A DNA stretch of 64,000 nucleotides from Trichuris trichiura (taxonomy: Eukaryota; Nematoda; Enoplea; Trichinellida; Trichuridae). The notes below the pieces were generated by a model. It was not told the DNA's origin. It made no database searches and was given only the letters and a program-made list of their open reading frames with translations. Each line of letters begins with the position of its first letter. The first letter of the stretch is position 1. The stretch covers positions 806,001 to 870,000 of the forward strand of contig JBAJFE010000042.1 in assembly GCA_037903355.1 (NCBI GenBank), given 5' to 3'. Made by a program: the position numbers and the translations under genes. This document shows positions 27,720 to 38,552 of the stretch, piece by piece.

Positions 27720-28425
27720 AGGAAGTTTTTGCGTTTATTGGGCACATCAACGGGACACTGCAACCGTAATAAAGACGTTTAAATATGAAATCATACTAAT
27801 TTTGTCCAAATTTTGCTTCAATCATACTAGTAAAAGCAAATTTAAATAAACCTGGCATTCATCTCAGGTTCTGGCTGGCTTTTTAAATTTTGTATCGAAC
27901 ATAATAAAACCTAAAATTTAACATAAAATATTTATTAAAAGACATGGTTTTTCATGTATGAGGTTACGACCCCGTTTTTAAAACAACACAATGATAAAAA
28001 CAGTGGAACTTTTGGGAGTCCTGCAATTCCATTTTCAGAGTATAACAAGAAAGGACACTACATGAAAACAGACTCACTGCAGCAACGTCAAACATGAAAA
28101 CCAGTATCTTTGGCTGGAGAGGCTAATTAGTCAATTTTAAAAAAAGACAGCATGTGCTGCTTCGAAAAGCTTGCAAAACTTTGAAAACAAACTAAGTCAG
28201 TAACTTGTCAAAAGTGGTTGATTAAAAAAATGTTGCGATGTTGAAAACCAAAAATGTGCTTTATGAAAATCCCTTTTATTTACATCCTCCGCTCCTGCGT
28301 GAGAAATAAATGAGAATGTCCAAGAAAACTTCTTTGGGTTGACTTTTCTTTGTCTTTGCTCTTGAAATGTATTTTAAAGCATTTAATTTCTTTCTCGTGC
28401 ACTTTATTCATATGTCAATTTAAGA

Positions 28426-28464
28426 CCGCTGATGACGGGTCGCGTTTCGACCCGAAAGCTACGG
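28426..28464 (+). ncRNA. Hammerhead-ribozyme-like motif, copy C (best preserved)
   Basis: It reads CCG, CTGATGA, C, stem GGGTC, loop GCGTTTC, stem GACCC, GAAA, GCTA, CGG. In hammerhead terms CCG/CGG is stem I, CUGAUGA and GAAA are the catalytic core, GGGUC/GACCC is stem II and CUA is the NUH cleavage triplet. Stem III is only A15.1-U16.1 within the palindrome AGCU, which could form fully only between two molecules (double hammerhead). The single C between CUGAUGA and stem II is not part of the standard core. Confidence 0.68.
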
Positions 28465-28489
28465 AGAATTTAGTAATAAAAGTTTTTCA

Positions 28490-28507
28490 ACGGGACTCAA
28501 AATCCGT
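28490..28507 (+). repeat. Conserved tail hairpin ACGG-N10-CCGT downstream of copy C
   Basis: ACGG and CCGT can pair around GACTCAAAAT. The same block follows copy B (27750-27767), a diverged form follows copy E (38386-38401), and another occurs alone at 63029-63046. Each is followed by an A-rich AATAAA-like stretch, suggesting a 3' end of a short retroelement. Confidence 0.6.
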
Positions 28508-31500
28508 ATAAAAAAAAGAAGCAACCCAATGATTCTTCAACTAATATTATTCAGTTTTGTTTGCACAGTTCTTGTTGGGATGTGATCCTGCTCTTCTTCA
28601 ATAATCTGATTCTTTGTTATGGAATTTTTGTAATCATTGCAGGCACTGAGAGATTCATATCCCGTTGTTTAACTGATGTTACAAGTAGTTTCTACTGCAT
28701 TAGATGGACAGTAAGACCGCTTGAATTTTCTTTACCGCTTTAATAAGGCAGTCAGAAACGAGCTAGTGATAGGATAAAGCAGTAGAGCGAATTCTGCTCT
28801 TCAGAAAGTGCATTATATAAAGGATTAAATAAAGGTTCATTAAAAATGAACATCGAAGTTTGGAAATAACAAAAACAGCAACTACTTTTGTCCCAACTAG
28901 ACACACACGCATATCAAATTAGGGCTGTGTAGGTTGTCATAAGTTGTTCGCTGTTATCCGCGGTAAGCCTTGGAACCTTTGCCCTGTGGACGCGGGTATC
29001 CACCCGCATGTTAACAGGTGCCTTCAACAAGAGATGTAGATCTATCAACAAAACAAATACTTCTACAAGGTTTCTCACCTCAAGGTATGCACTGACTGAA
29101 AATTAAAATCCCTTGCTGCGATGAAAGAAATTTAAAAAACTTAAGTTTTAACAGCAAACATTTAATTTGCTAACCCAACTTAAAGCAACAGTTTGCTTCT
29201 TTCTTTAATTGCTAAAGGTATTCAAAGTTTCAGTTGTTGCATATTATTTCCTCATCGGCATGAACTCTGCATGAAATTCAATCTTTTGGCTGTTTGACGG
29301 CGCATGTTGTGACATAGAACTTTCGCTCATAAGAATTTTCATGTAAGCTTAAATCCATGAGTTATTGATGCGGGCTTTCAAACGTGTCTATTTTTTCCTT
29401 GTTGAAAACTTGTCTCTCCTGTTGAAATTAATAATGCCCTCAATAATACACTAAGCTGGCCAGACGGCGAACGACAGATGAATCAAGGCTAGAAGCTTAG
29501 ACATTTATCTTGACCATGCGAAACAGCCAATACACTGCTGCTACCTCTTCAGCCGTGTAAATCTGGCTGTTTTTCTCGGGTTCTCTTACCTTCTGATTCG
29601 CTCTTTTAAGTAACAAACCCTTAAAAATAACCGAAATACGTATGTTCGAAATAATAAACCTTTTATAAACGAGTGATAAATTCATCTTTACAGCTGGTTC
29701 TTTAAGTGCGATTTTACCTGCTATGTATCGAAAGTACTTTCCTGAACTTTATTTAGTTTCGTATGCAAAATGTACTATGCGATGGGTACGCCAGACATAC
29801 TCCGCAGCTGCAAACAAAGGGGAAGTAAAATATAAGATCGAATGGCTTTTTGACGGAAGACAACTTGTTCAGTTCTTCGCAGAATGCTTTTCATCATTTT
29901 GAGTCCTCTGCTTGCTACTGGATAAGCTATTACATTGCAGCAGGCCCTGAAAATTAATTGTCCAGCTAGAATTCTGGAAACTGCGCCATGCATAAGGCGC
30001 TTGGAGTGATCAAACTGCCTACTTATTTTTGATGAGCAAAGATAAGAAGGCGGGATTACGTCGCCAACTGAATGAAAGCTGTGATGAAAATGATTCTATG
30101 TTTTGAAAACTCGGTGTCACCTAGCTTTAGATCGTTACAATTATTGCACACTGCAATTTCGCGCCAAGAGTTCCTGCTTATGCGCAATTAGTTTAGAACT
30201 AATTAGGTATTAGCTCCTTATCCAACATTCACCTATAATGGGACGGCTCACCAGAGTTCAGTCATGTTGTGCATGATTGGAGAAGCCCTATGAATTCTGA
30301 CTGATTGATTGATTGATTTGGCATGAATTTCGCTATCTGAATTGATTTTAATCAACATGCCCTGCTAAATGATAAGCAGACATGACCTTTTTAGCCCAAA
30401 CTATCCGTACGTTCCGCTGAGAATCTGGCATAGCTTCAGGAAGTGTACACCTGAAGGAGGCTAACATCTGAAATGAAGTAATAAGACTTTGGTTCACCTG
30501 ACATGTCACTGCTAAAATTTCCACCATTTCTTTATGTAACGCGTTCTGCCTCGTAATTGCCAAATTACTACGCCAATCAGAACCAGTCTTTCAGTCATCA
30601 TTGCTTTAAGGAAGACGAATTGCATCTTCGCATCTGCCAGTTGTGAAGAACTGAGACGAATAAATTGGCCCGTCAGTGTGATAAATACTGCATTGTATCA
30701 CAATTTCCTTAATGCGTTTGGTCATCATTTGCTCGTTTTTAATCGCTACAGTCAGGTGGAAATCAATTGAACTTGACGTGCCTGGAAAGCAGTGCTTAAA
30801 TACAAAGCACTTATCCGAAAAATCTGAGTGCTTTATTGAAGAAAGAAGTCTCAAAACTCATTTTAAAAGTGTTTCTAGACATGGTTCGCACGGAAAGACG
30901 AGTGATAATGCGAAACTTTATTTTCTTCCGTTCAAGGGAACTAACTGTAGCATTTGATGTGATTTGCGTCACGCTATTGCTAGTGCTGTTAAAATAAGAA
31001 ATTTGACTGCTAGAAATGATAGAGGAACAATAACGCAAACACATTTTGTATATCTCTAAAAATGTTCTCATAATGTGTGAAGTGACTACTATAATCCTGT
31101 TTTCTGAGAAACGATGTGCGAACAAAGCGCATACATGTGACATAGTAATTCTTTCTTTGCAAATATATCGATTAATAGCAAAAACCACCGTTCCAGTTTC
31201 GAGTTAAAAGTAATCAAGCATATTTCCTCTTTCATTTCCGTTTGCCAGGAAAGCTAAAAACATTCGACTTTAGTAATTTACCTTTTTAATAGGGGTAGGC
31301 AAAAAAATTGGTGCGGCTACATGTTCGAATGAAAATAATGGGAGAAGCCCTTAGTTAACGTCTTCCATTTGTTAACTGAGTCGAACTCCTTTCCAGGATC
31401 AGCACTCATTGGAAGTTACTTTGTACTTTGAGGGTATTAGGCAAAATGTTAGACAACTATGCTTAACCGAACGATGATTTACATTGCTCACTTCCACATT

Positions 31501-32996
31501 AACCAACCTTTTTCTGTAAGATTTAATTAATACTAAACAATTACCAATAATTTTAAGTACAATATTTTCTAAGCGGATTGCCCGTATACCTGTCAATACT
31601 ACGCTTTTCTTTCTTGGTCAATTGTTTTGGCAAAGTTTAAATCAGCTTTAGGTTGTTTTGGATTATAGTAACATAAACTACAGGCCCAAAAACAGTTCCT
31701 TGATCCTAAGAGTGGGAGCAACTAGCCCACTGAATTGACTATGTAACAAGTCAAGAGAATAATCTTATGCGGTTAGCTGTATAAGGCATACTCATTTGGA
31801 AACTCACGCATCTGTACGTGTCATATTCATGTTTTTGGCAGCAGTGACTAATACACGAATTTCACTTTTGCTAAACAACCGTTAACGTAAAATTCTCAGT
31901 TTTCATGATAGACAACTTCTAGTTACCTTTAAAGTGCTACACAAAACTATATTTGCATAAAAACTTGAGAAAAAGAGAAGGTTACTTATTCTGCGATTCA
32001 AGATGAGTCATTTCAAAGGTGCAAGCAAGGAAAGAGCAAAGTATGTAATCCGTTTCTATAAGTCGTAACCTTTTCCTTTGGAAAGTCAAGTCAATGGTTT
32101 TATACAAAATGAATTAGCTCTTCTAAAGTTTGTCCACAACACAAGAAATGGTCAGAAGAGGAAGGTTTGCTGCCTATTGAGACGCTTAAATCGTACGCAC
32201 ACCTCAAACAGTATTCACTCTACGTAGGAGACGTTGTAATTAACATTGCGAGAATTTAGTAAACTGAAGGATAGATTGTTTCTAGGCAACTACCATTCTC
32301 TGATGGAGCTCTCTATTTTAGTCTTCGCTAGTCATCGCAGAAAGTATGAAAACTTGCATGCACGTTGCAAGACATCTATTTTTAGGCAGGTAACTATCCT
32401 TTAAACGCCTAAGTTGAAACTAGAAAGTAGTTGCTCAGCTTTTAGCATGCTGGTATCAAATAGCAGCAAGATGCTAACACCAGGGAGCTAGCGCTTTCTA
32501 CGTCAAAAAGTTTAGGGAGTGTTACGTTGCTCTTATAAAATTCACAATAGCGCAACGCTATTATTGCCGCTATAACTGTTTAAGTAACCTACTTAGCACC
32601 TTATCTGTCGATCTTAACCATAAAAGCAGTGCGCTAAATGAACAAAATCAGTTATGAATTCATTCGTTCCCTTCCCTTCAGAAACAATATTATCGCGTTA
32701 GACATAGACATTCGAAAATCAGCTTGCGATGCGCTACTGTTATTCTTTTCAGTAAATCAGGCAAAGAGATCCTGTCAAGAGTAAAGAAATTCATGTGAAT
32801 AAGTAAGCACTGAGAACTGTTGTAATAACTAGTGAAACCATCCGGTATACTTACGTTAATCCATAGTGATCATGGATGAAAATGCGTCTGCCATATACTG
32901 AGTCCGCCTACTTCTTATTAGTCATTCCCTCTTACTAAAGTTTTTTTTCATGCGCGCAGTTCACTTTTTAACAGAAATTAATATTTAAACAATGTT

Positions 32997-33034
32997 CAGA
33001 GCTTTCAGGGCACTCCTTTTCCCGCTGCCTGCGG
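32997..33034 (-). ncRNA. Degenerate hammerhead-like motif, copy J
   Basis: On the minus strand CCG is followed by CAGGCAG (a decayed CUGANGA), C, GGG, a loop, CCCT, GAAA, GCT and CTG. Only GAAAGCTCTG and the spacing are well kept. It is probably an old, inactive copy. Confidence 0.25.
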
Positions 33035-34844
33035 ATTAATCGATGTTGGGCTATGCATGAGTCAGCAAACGGGTTAAACTCCGTGCGTAGCCAACGTCAT
33101 TTAATTCGCTGAAAGTGGAACAGCAAGTTTTGCGAAAAGCTCTAGGAATGTGTGTAGATATTCTTTTCAGTTACGTGCAAAACGTGTCCATTAATATAAC
33201 GTTTTCATGAGAACCGTTCATTAGCTATATGTTTAACGCGATTCATGCTGCAATTAGGTGTTTGTTATTGGTGCAAAAATATGTTGGATTCGTCTTCTCT
33301 GCATTTGCTAAAATAGCTTCTTTTATCTTTTTTAGAAGCAGTTACAGTAGGAGTACCAAATTAGCATTGTAATTTTTTAAAGGAAAGTTTTCCCAATAAG
33401 ATATACTCTTTGCTCGAAACGGCCATTGCTGCTTTGCCAAAAAGACGTTAGAATTATTCAATCTGTGAATAGCCTCAGAAAGCCCCTTCTGGAGCACCCG
33501 TCAGCTTCCAACTTATGGACAGGAATAGTTCTTACTTAGCGTTGTACTCAGCTGAAACTAGTTCTCTTCGTGATACTAATAAGTAAAGGATGCCCTTTTC
33601 CGCCTTGAAAAGATTAGTGGCCACTGACTTAACCACGTTTCTTTCAATCGAAAAATAACTGCAGTGTCTACAGTTAGATAAAATTCAATCATTGAAAAAA
33701 TAGAACGCCGTTTGTAGTAGTATTTCATTATCGTAGGAAGTACTAGATCGTTCATGGCTTTCATCATTTTAGAAGTATATGGTTCGTGTGCTCCAAAAAA
33801 ACTAAATAGGCATTGCGCCTTAACATGTAAAAACAGGGGACTAAGTTCCGGCGTTTCAAAGCAATATTATTGGAAAAATCTTCTTTCAGCCAGAAGATTT
33901 CTCCGTTGTTGCAATATTTGTGAGCTGTTAAAAAATATCTTTTGAACATAGCGTATTCACGCCCACGAAATGACAGATATCTCGGTTTGTTGATTATAAG
34001 AGTTTATTGAAATTTCTGTTTTAGTTTCTCCCTTTTTCAGTGGACTTAACTCTGATGCTCTCATTTTCTCGACTGGAGATCATGCGCAGCAGTTGCAAAA
34101 TGCTATGTGTTTAAAATAAAGCAGCAAAGTTTTATTTTCTTGATTTTTCAAACTGTGGACCATTACAATTATGACTAAATAAGGAGCGCCTGTTCAAAGT
34201 GAGTCATTTCATAGACGAAACAAGGTTTACTGTTCACACAGCGCATCCATAATCAGAAACAGTCAGATTCGAGAGCAAGAAGGGGTATAGTACGGAATGC
34301 AATACTTGTGAAGTGGCATTCCAACTGTTGTGTTAGCGCTTGCAGCCATATCTTTCGTTACTAAGGTTTATGGCGTAGGCAAAAAAAGCATTGGTTCGCC
34401 GTTGAGGATTTATATTTCAAAAAACGTGGAATCATCCTGTATTAGAAGGCACTTGTAAACAGAATTTTATCCGGTCATCTGTTCTACTGTTAATACGCGT
34501 TGTGATATAAATGAAAGTACTGTCTACCTTGAGAATTGCAGGGCTCACAGTATTTTTTATTGGTTACGTCTGCATGCTGTAGAAAAACACCTGTGAATTA
34601 GCGGTAAAACGTAGGAGTGCTTTTTTTGGCAAACTTTTGTGCAATCCTGTTAACATCAGTCGTCATAATACGCCCTTCTCAGTAGAGCCTGCACGAGCTG
34701 ATCAGTAAGTGTTTTCTTGTTACTGGTGGTTTGCACTTTTTTTCAAAATGCAAAACTATTGAAAATTAGGTTGAAGAATGTTAGCCAATAAAGTGCTGGT
34801 CCAAGCAACAAAAATCATTGCGTTTGATAAAACTCTTCATGAAT

Positions 34845-34888
34845 CACAAACGTGAAGTTTGAATTAGTATCCAAACTTCATGTTTGTG
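34845..34888. repeat. 17-bp inverted repeat (hairpin)
   Basis: CACAAACGTGAAGTTTG is followed after ten bases by CAAACTTCATGTTTGTG. The arms pair with one mismatch. No coding context. Confidence 0.6.
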
Positions 34889-35261
34889 GTTCCGTAAACT
34901 AAAAAGAATGAAGATCTACGCATCTGTCACACGGCATCCTAGCTATAACTTCACTAATTGAAACTTTATTTTCTAATGATCAAATAGACACGACGAATGT
35001 GGCACAGGAGTGGTTTTCAAAAAATATCCAGTAGGAAAGCCGTGTCTACATCGCAGTTTATTTTCTGAGCAGATACACAGAGAAAGTTAACACTAAAAAC
35101 TTTAAAATGTTTCGATTTACTGGAGCATGCGCAGATTTGAATATCATAAAACTTTTAATGCGCTGAATTTAGTAACGGGTGCGTAAATTTTTATGATAGG
35201 TTTTATGTTTACAGTAGCAACCCGTTTTTAACGTATTTCTCACCACTTTCTAACAGTATTT

Positions 35262-35299
35262 CAGAGTTTTCAAGTCCGTTCTTGACACGTCATCAGCTG
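35262..35299 (-). ncRNA. Hammerhead-like motif, copy D'
   Basis: On the minus strand it reads CAG, CTGATGA, C, GTGTC, AAGAACG, GACTT, GAAA, ACTCTG. The core boxes are intact, but stem II is weakened to GTC/GAC plus wobble and mismatch, and stem I is decayed. Confidence 0.4.
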
Positions 35300-35360
35300 T
35301 TAAGAATTAAAGGTAAACTAATTTTTGAGATCTGGAATCAAATTTCCAGTAATTCTTTAC

Positions 35361-35398
35361 CGCCGTTAACGGGTCAAGAGCGGAACGCAAAGCTTCTG
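35361..35398 (+). ncRNA. Degenerate hammerhead-like motif, copy D
   Basis: CGCCGTTAACGGGTCAAGAG then CGGAACGCAAAGCTTCTG aligns with the element, but CUGANGA has become CCGTTAA and GAAA has become CAAA. It is almost certainly dead. Confidence 0.3.
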
Positions 35399-35469
35399 AA
35401 TAAACCATGCTAGAACTGGGTAGAAATTGGTTAAAGACAGATCGTTACTGTAAACATAAAACTTATCAT

Positions 35470-38324
35470 GAAACTTTTTGAGAAACCGTTTTGAATATAG
35501 TGCATTGTTTATTTATGCCACAGTATGAACGGCTAACTGTATGACTGGCAATATCTACTAGTTACACATATCAGGTTATCCATGAATTGGACAATCTCAT
35601 TAGGTTGCTTCTTTTTTATGAATTGGACAATCTGAGGATAAACGATTGATAAACATCAGAAATGGTGGAAGTTTCACGACCTGCCTCACCCATTATCAGC
35701 ATCATATGGTAATGACTATGAGAAGGTAGTCATTAAAAAGCTGCAGGACATGATAGTTTGAAGTAAGAGCTGCTAACTCTAAGAAGTTAGTCACGTCTGA
35801 CACGTGGAAATTGAACTACGTGTTTTACATTGACGCTTGGGGTTGCTATTTTCAACATGAAAGGATCTGAACGAAGCGGTCTTGTTTCAACAGGTCCGTA
35901 AAAGTAGGCATTTTTGCGAGTTTACTGATTTCGCAAAGATCGTCGCAAGACCTCATCCAAAGTCATTTGATGTGGGTAGCCCGGACTGCAATTCTTCCTC
36001 TATTAATACTTTTGCAAGATTTACTTGGTAATTATTCTTACATGAACAAAGAATTGTATTCGCTTATATCTGTCTGTTTTGATTATACATTTGTGCTCAT
36101 ACAGATCCCTATCTTTCGCAAAAGAATTTTAAGAGTTTTGATGTTGCGAACTATTAGACACAGAAATTTTATTTAACTTTTTTGTAGTTCACTTCCAGCC
36201 ATCCATTCCTCTTAGCATGACTACAGCTGAAGCGGTTTTTAAAGGATTAAAAATCAGCGCCAACTGCGTGGTAAATTTTCGTAGGTAACATAAGCACGAG
36301 TCAGTAAACCCTACGAAAAAAATGTTGGTCTTTATCTTACATAAAGGGTTTTCAGGTGCTCCATAGTTAGTAAAAGTCGCAGCAGTCTTCTTTGAGCTTC
36401 TGCTTTTCAAAACTGTTTGAGGCTCATATATACGGTCTCTTAAATACACAGGAAACCTGTTCAACCCGGCCAATGAACTCCTAGCTATTTCAATAGATCA
36501 TACAGGCGTGGAACGCGTTCATGGAAGTAAGAAAAGAATTAGCAAAAGTTTCGGATCAGAGCAGGAAAACTACCAGACTGAAGCTCCAATGTGAGTGTAG
36601 CTTGAGCTCTAATACTTGGCAGTTCTTTTGATCAAGCGGGTCTACGGGGAGCCGCTTCCAAACCGTTTTCGCTCCAAATTTTTTTGGCTTCAGTTCAAGT
36701 TAAGAACATATTTAGACATTTTCAGAAAAATAACAGCATAAAATGCTATTGACATTCGCCTTGAACGCTTCACATTTTGTCCTGGTGACGATAAGGCCTG
36801 CAGTCTTGAAAGTTCTACTTTTTCTACTCATCATTTCTTTTTTCTAGGAAAAAATAGTTTCTCGATAAATTTATCAGTACGTTAAATGGACGTATCGTAA
36901 CCTTTGTCATGAAAACCCATCCTGTATTCGTGATTTAATAATAACGTCAATAGTGTTGCAGAACTTGCTTTTTTATAAGTCAGTCCTGCGGAAACATCCG
37001 TTATTATTGAAATATTTTTACTGCTTTCGATACCTTCCATTCCACAGTGCGGAGAATGTTCAGTGCTGCGGAACCTAGACAATTCCTTATTAATTTTAAT
37101 ACCATGAAGGCAACACGCTAACAAAAACTTCCATATAACCTTCCATTTTCAATGTCATAATAGTTTCTTGAACTGTTTACATTCAACTCTAATTGGGGTA
37201 GTAAGCAAGTTAAGAGCAATCAGAACAGTCGAGTTTGACGAATCGAACGTGAATGGTTGCCGGGCTATTCACGCTGCGTTGACACTGGCAGGAGAATATA
37301 GTTATTGTAAGCTACGCCAAAAGTTAGTAGTTTAATAAATAAATGGGTTGTTTCCTTTAAAAAACGGAAAAGTTATCGAGCTTTTGAAATTCACAGTTGC
37401 CAGCTACTTCTAGTGCCAAGGTTAGTCCCAAATCCGACTATAGTTCTTGACATTATGCTTTTGAGCAAAACGTCTAATCTTGCCTTAGTAATGACGGATA
37501 TTAATTTTCTCACGACGTTTAAAAACAGGAAGGTGCCCAAACTACACACAACAGAAATGCTTTCGTGAAATTTGTGACAGGACTAGGAAAGTCGCTCCCT
37601 TCGTCGCGCTTACCATACGTAATAAGTTTTAACACGGTGGCTGAGAATCTTTGGATAGAAACCGTGGGAAATCTGGAAACCTTTGGGTTGCGCTGCATAC
37701 TGAGCGCTTAACTGCGGTTAGTTTTGCTTTAGCCAACTCCAAAGGCCAGCGGATCCTGATATAAAAGCGCTCAAGGTCATAGTATTTTGAGTTACTTTGA
37801 GCTCTTCTGCCGTTGGTGTACATGTTGACAAGCACGCGGCCAAACGGCCCTTGCGACATCTGGAGAGGATAGTGACCTCTGAAGGGGCGTTGGCGCGAAA
37901 AAGGTTGAGAAAATTGGAAAACTGTGTTTTAGCCAGACGCGCTAAGAAAATAATTTGATGGAAGTTAGTAATTGTTTTATAAATGAAACATGATTAAAAG
38001 AGTCTAACGTTAGTCATTACTTCTGATATTCTTTAATCAGCAATTGTAGCTGAATTAAAAATCAATCATTTTAAATAAAATAAATGAGTTTTAGTAAGTA
38101 AATGCATATTATACAGTGAAAAAGAAAACAAACTATGAATATGTCAACAGAATGATTTGTTTTCGACTGGATGTTTCATTACTTTCGAAAGAATTTCATT
38201 ATTCTATCATCAGAACCTTTATTGACTGGCTTCATCACAAGGGATAGATACATTATGATATGTGCTGATCACATCGTTTTTTTAAAGGACCGTAGGCTCT
38301 CATTAGCCCTGTTTGTTATTTTAA
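35470..38324. other. Gene-poor region, no supported gene
   Basis: Only short unrecognised open frames. A 16-base direct repeat (ATGAATTGGACAATCT) occurs twice near 35582-35634. Confidence 0.5.
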
Positions 38325-38365
38325 CCGCTGAATACGGGTGACGGTTAAACACCCGGGAACTTCGG
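38325..38365 (+). ncRNA. Diverged hammerhead-like motif, copy E
   Basis: It reads CCG, CTGAATA, C, stem GGGTG, loop ACGGTTAAA, stem CACCC, then GGGAACTT and CGG. Stem II has changed by compensation (GGGUC/GACCC to GGGUG/CACCC). However, G8 of CUGANGA is U and GAAA is GGGA, so catalysis is unlikely. A tail hairpin (38386-38401) and AATAAA (38403-38408) follow. Confidence 0.45.
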
Positions 38366-38468
38366 TATCTTTTTCTCCCTGGTTGACCGGACCCAGTCCG
38401 TAAATAAAGAAACAAAACTTTTAATTCGTCGTTTTATGCTGACAACTCATGATAGGTGCTTCTTTGCT

Positions 38469-38552
38469 GCTTAAAAAACTTTGGTTAATCATCAAATAGA
38501 AATGCTGTAATAACAGCATTTTTATTTGATGATTAGCCAAAGTTTTCTAAGC
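38469..38552. repeat. Near-perfect 39-bp hairpin, 6-nt loop
   Basis: The left arm GCTTAAAAAACTTTGG... to AATGCTG (38469-38507) pairs with CAGCATT... to TAAGC (38514-38552) with three mismatches around TAATAA. The size resembles a microRNA precursor or the tip of a foldback transposon. Nothing here decides between them. Confidence 0.7.

Larger units (their letters stand above)
27544..27797. repeat. Large palindrome: two element copies head to head
   Basis: The left arm (27544-27659) and right arm (27680-27797) are reverse complements with about five mismatches, separated by about 20 bases. Each arm holds a hammerhead-like motif at the centre-proximal end, then GGAAGTTTT, the GGGCACATCA block, the ACGG...CCGT hairpin and an AATAAA-like end. 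It looks like two inverted copies of one short retroelement tail. Confidence 0.85.
27798..35192. other. Gene-poor region between repeat clusters
   Basis: Apart from hammerhead-like copies C and J and the hairpin at 34845-34888, I see only AT-rich sequence with short, unrecognisable open frames on both strands. A GATT tetranucleotide run lies near 30300. Confidence 0.5.
35193..35469. repeat. Inverted-repeat unit containing two decayed hammerhead-like copies
   Basis: The outer arms are 35193-35216 (ATGATAGGTTTTATGTTT then ACAGTA) and 35456-35469 with matching bases upstream on the reverse strand, 23 of 24 identical. Inside, copies D' (35262-35299, minus) and D (35361-35398, plus) face each other. 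This repeats the head-to-head arrangement seen at 27.5-27.8 kb in an older, more diverged form. Confidence 0.65.

Noticed and set aside
30811..31188. 125-codon minus-strand open frame in the gene-poor region
   Set aside because: Low-complexity Ser/Ile/Arg composition, overlapped by another open frame on the + strand, and no family likeness.
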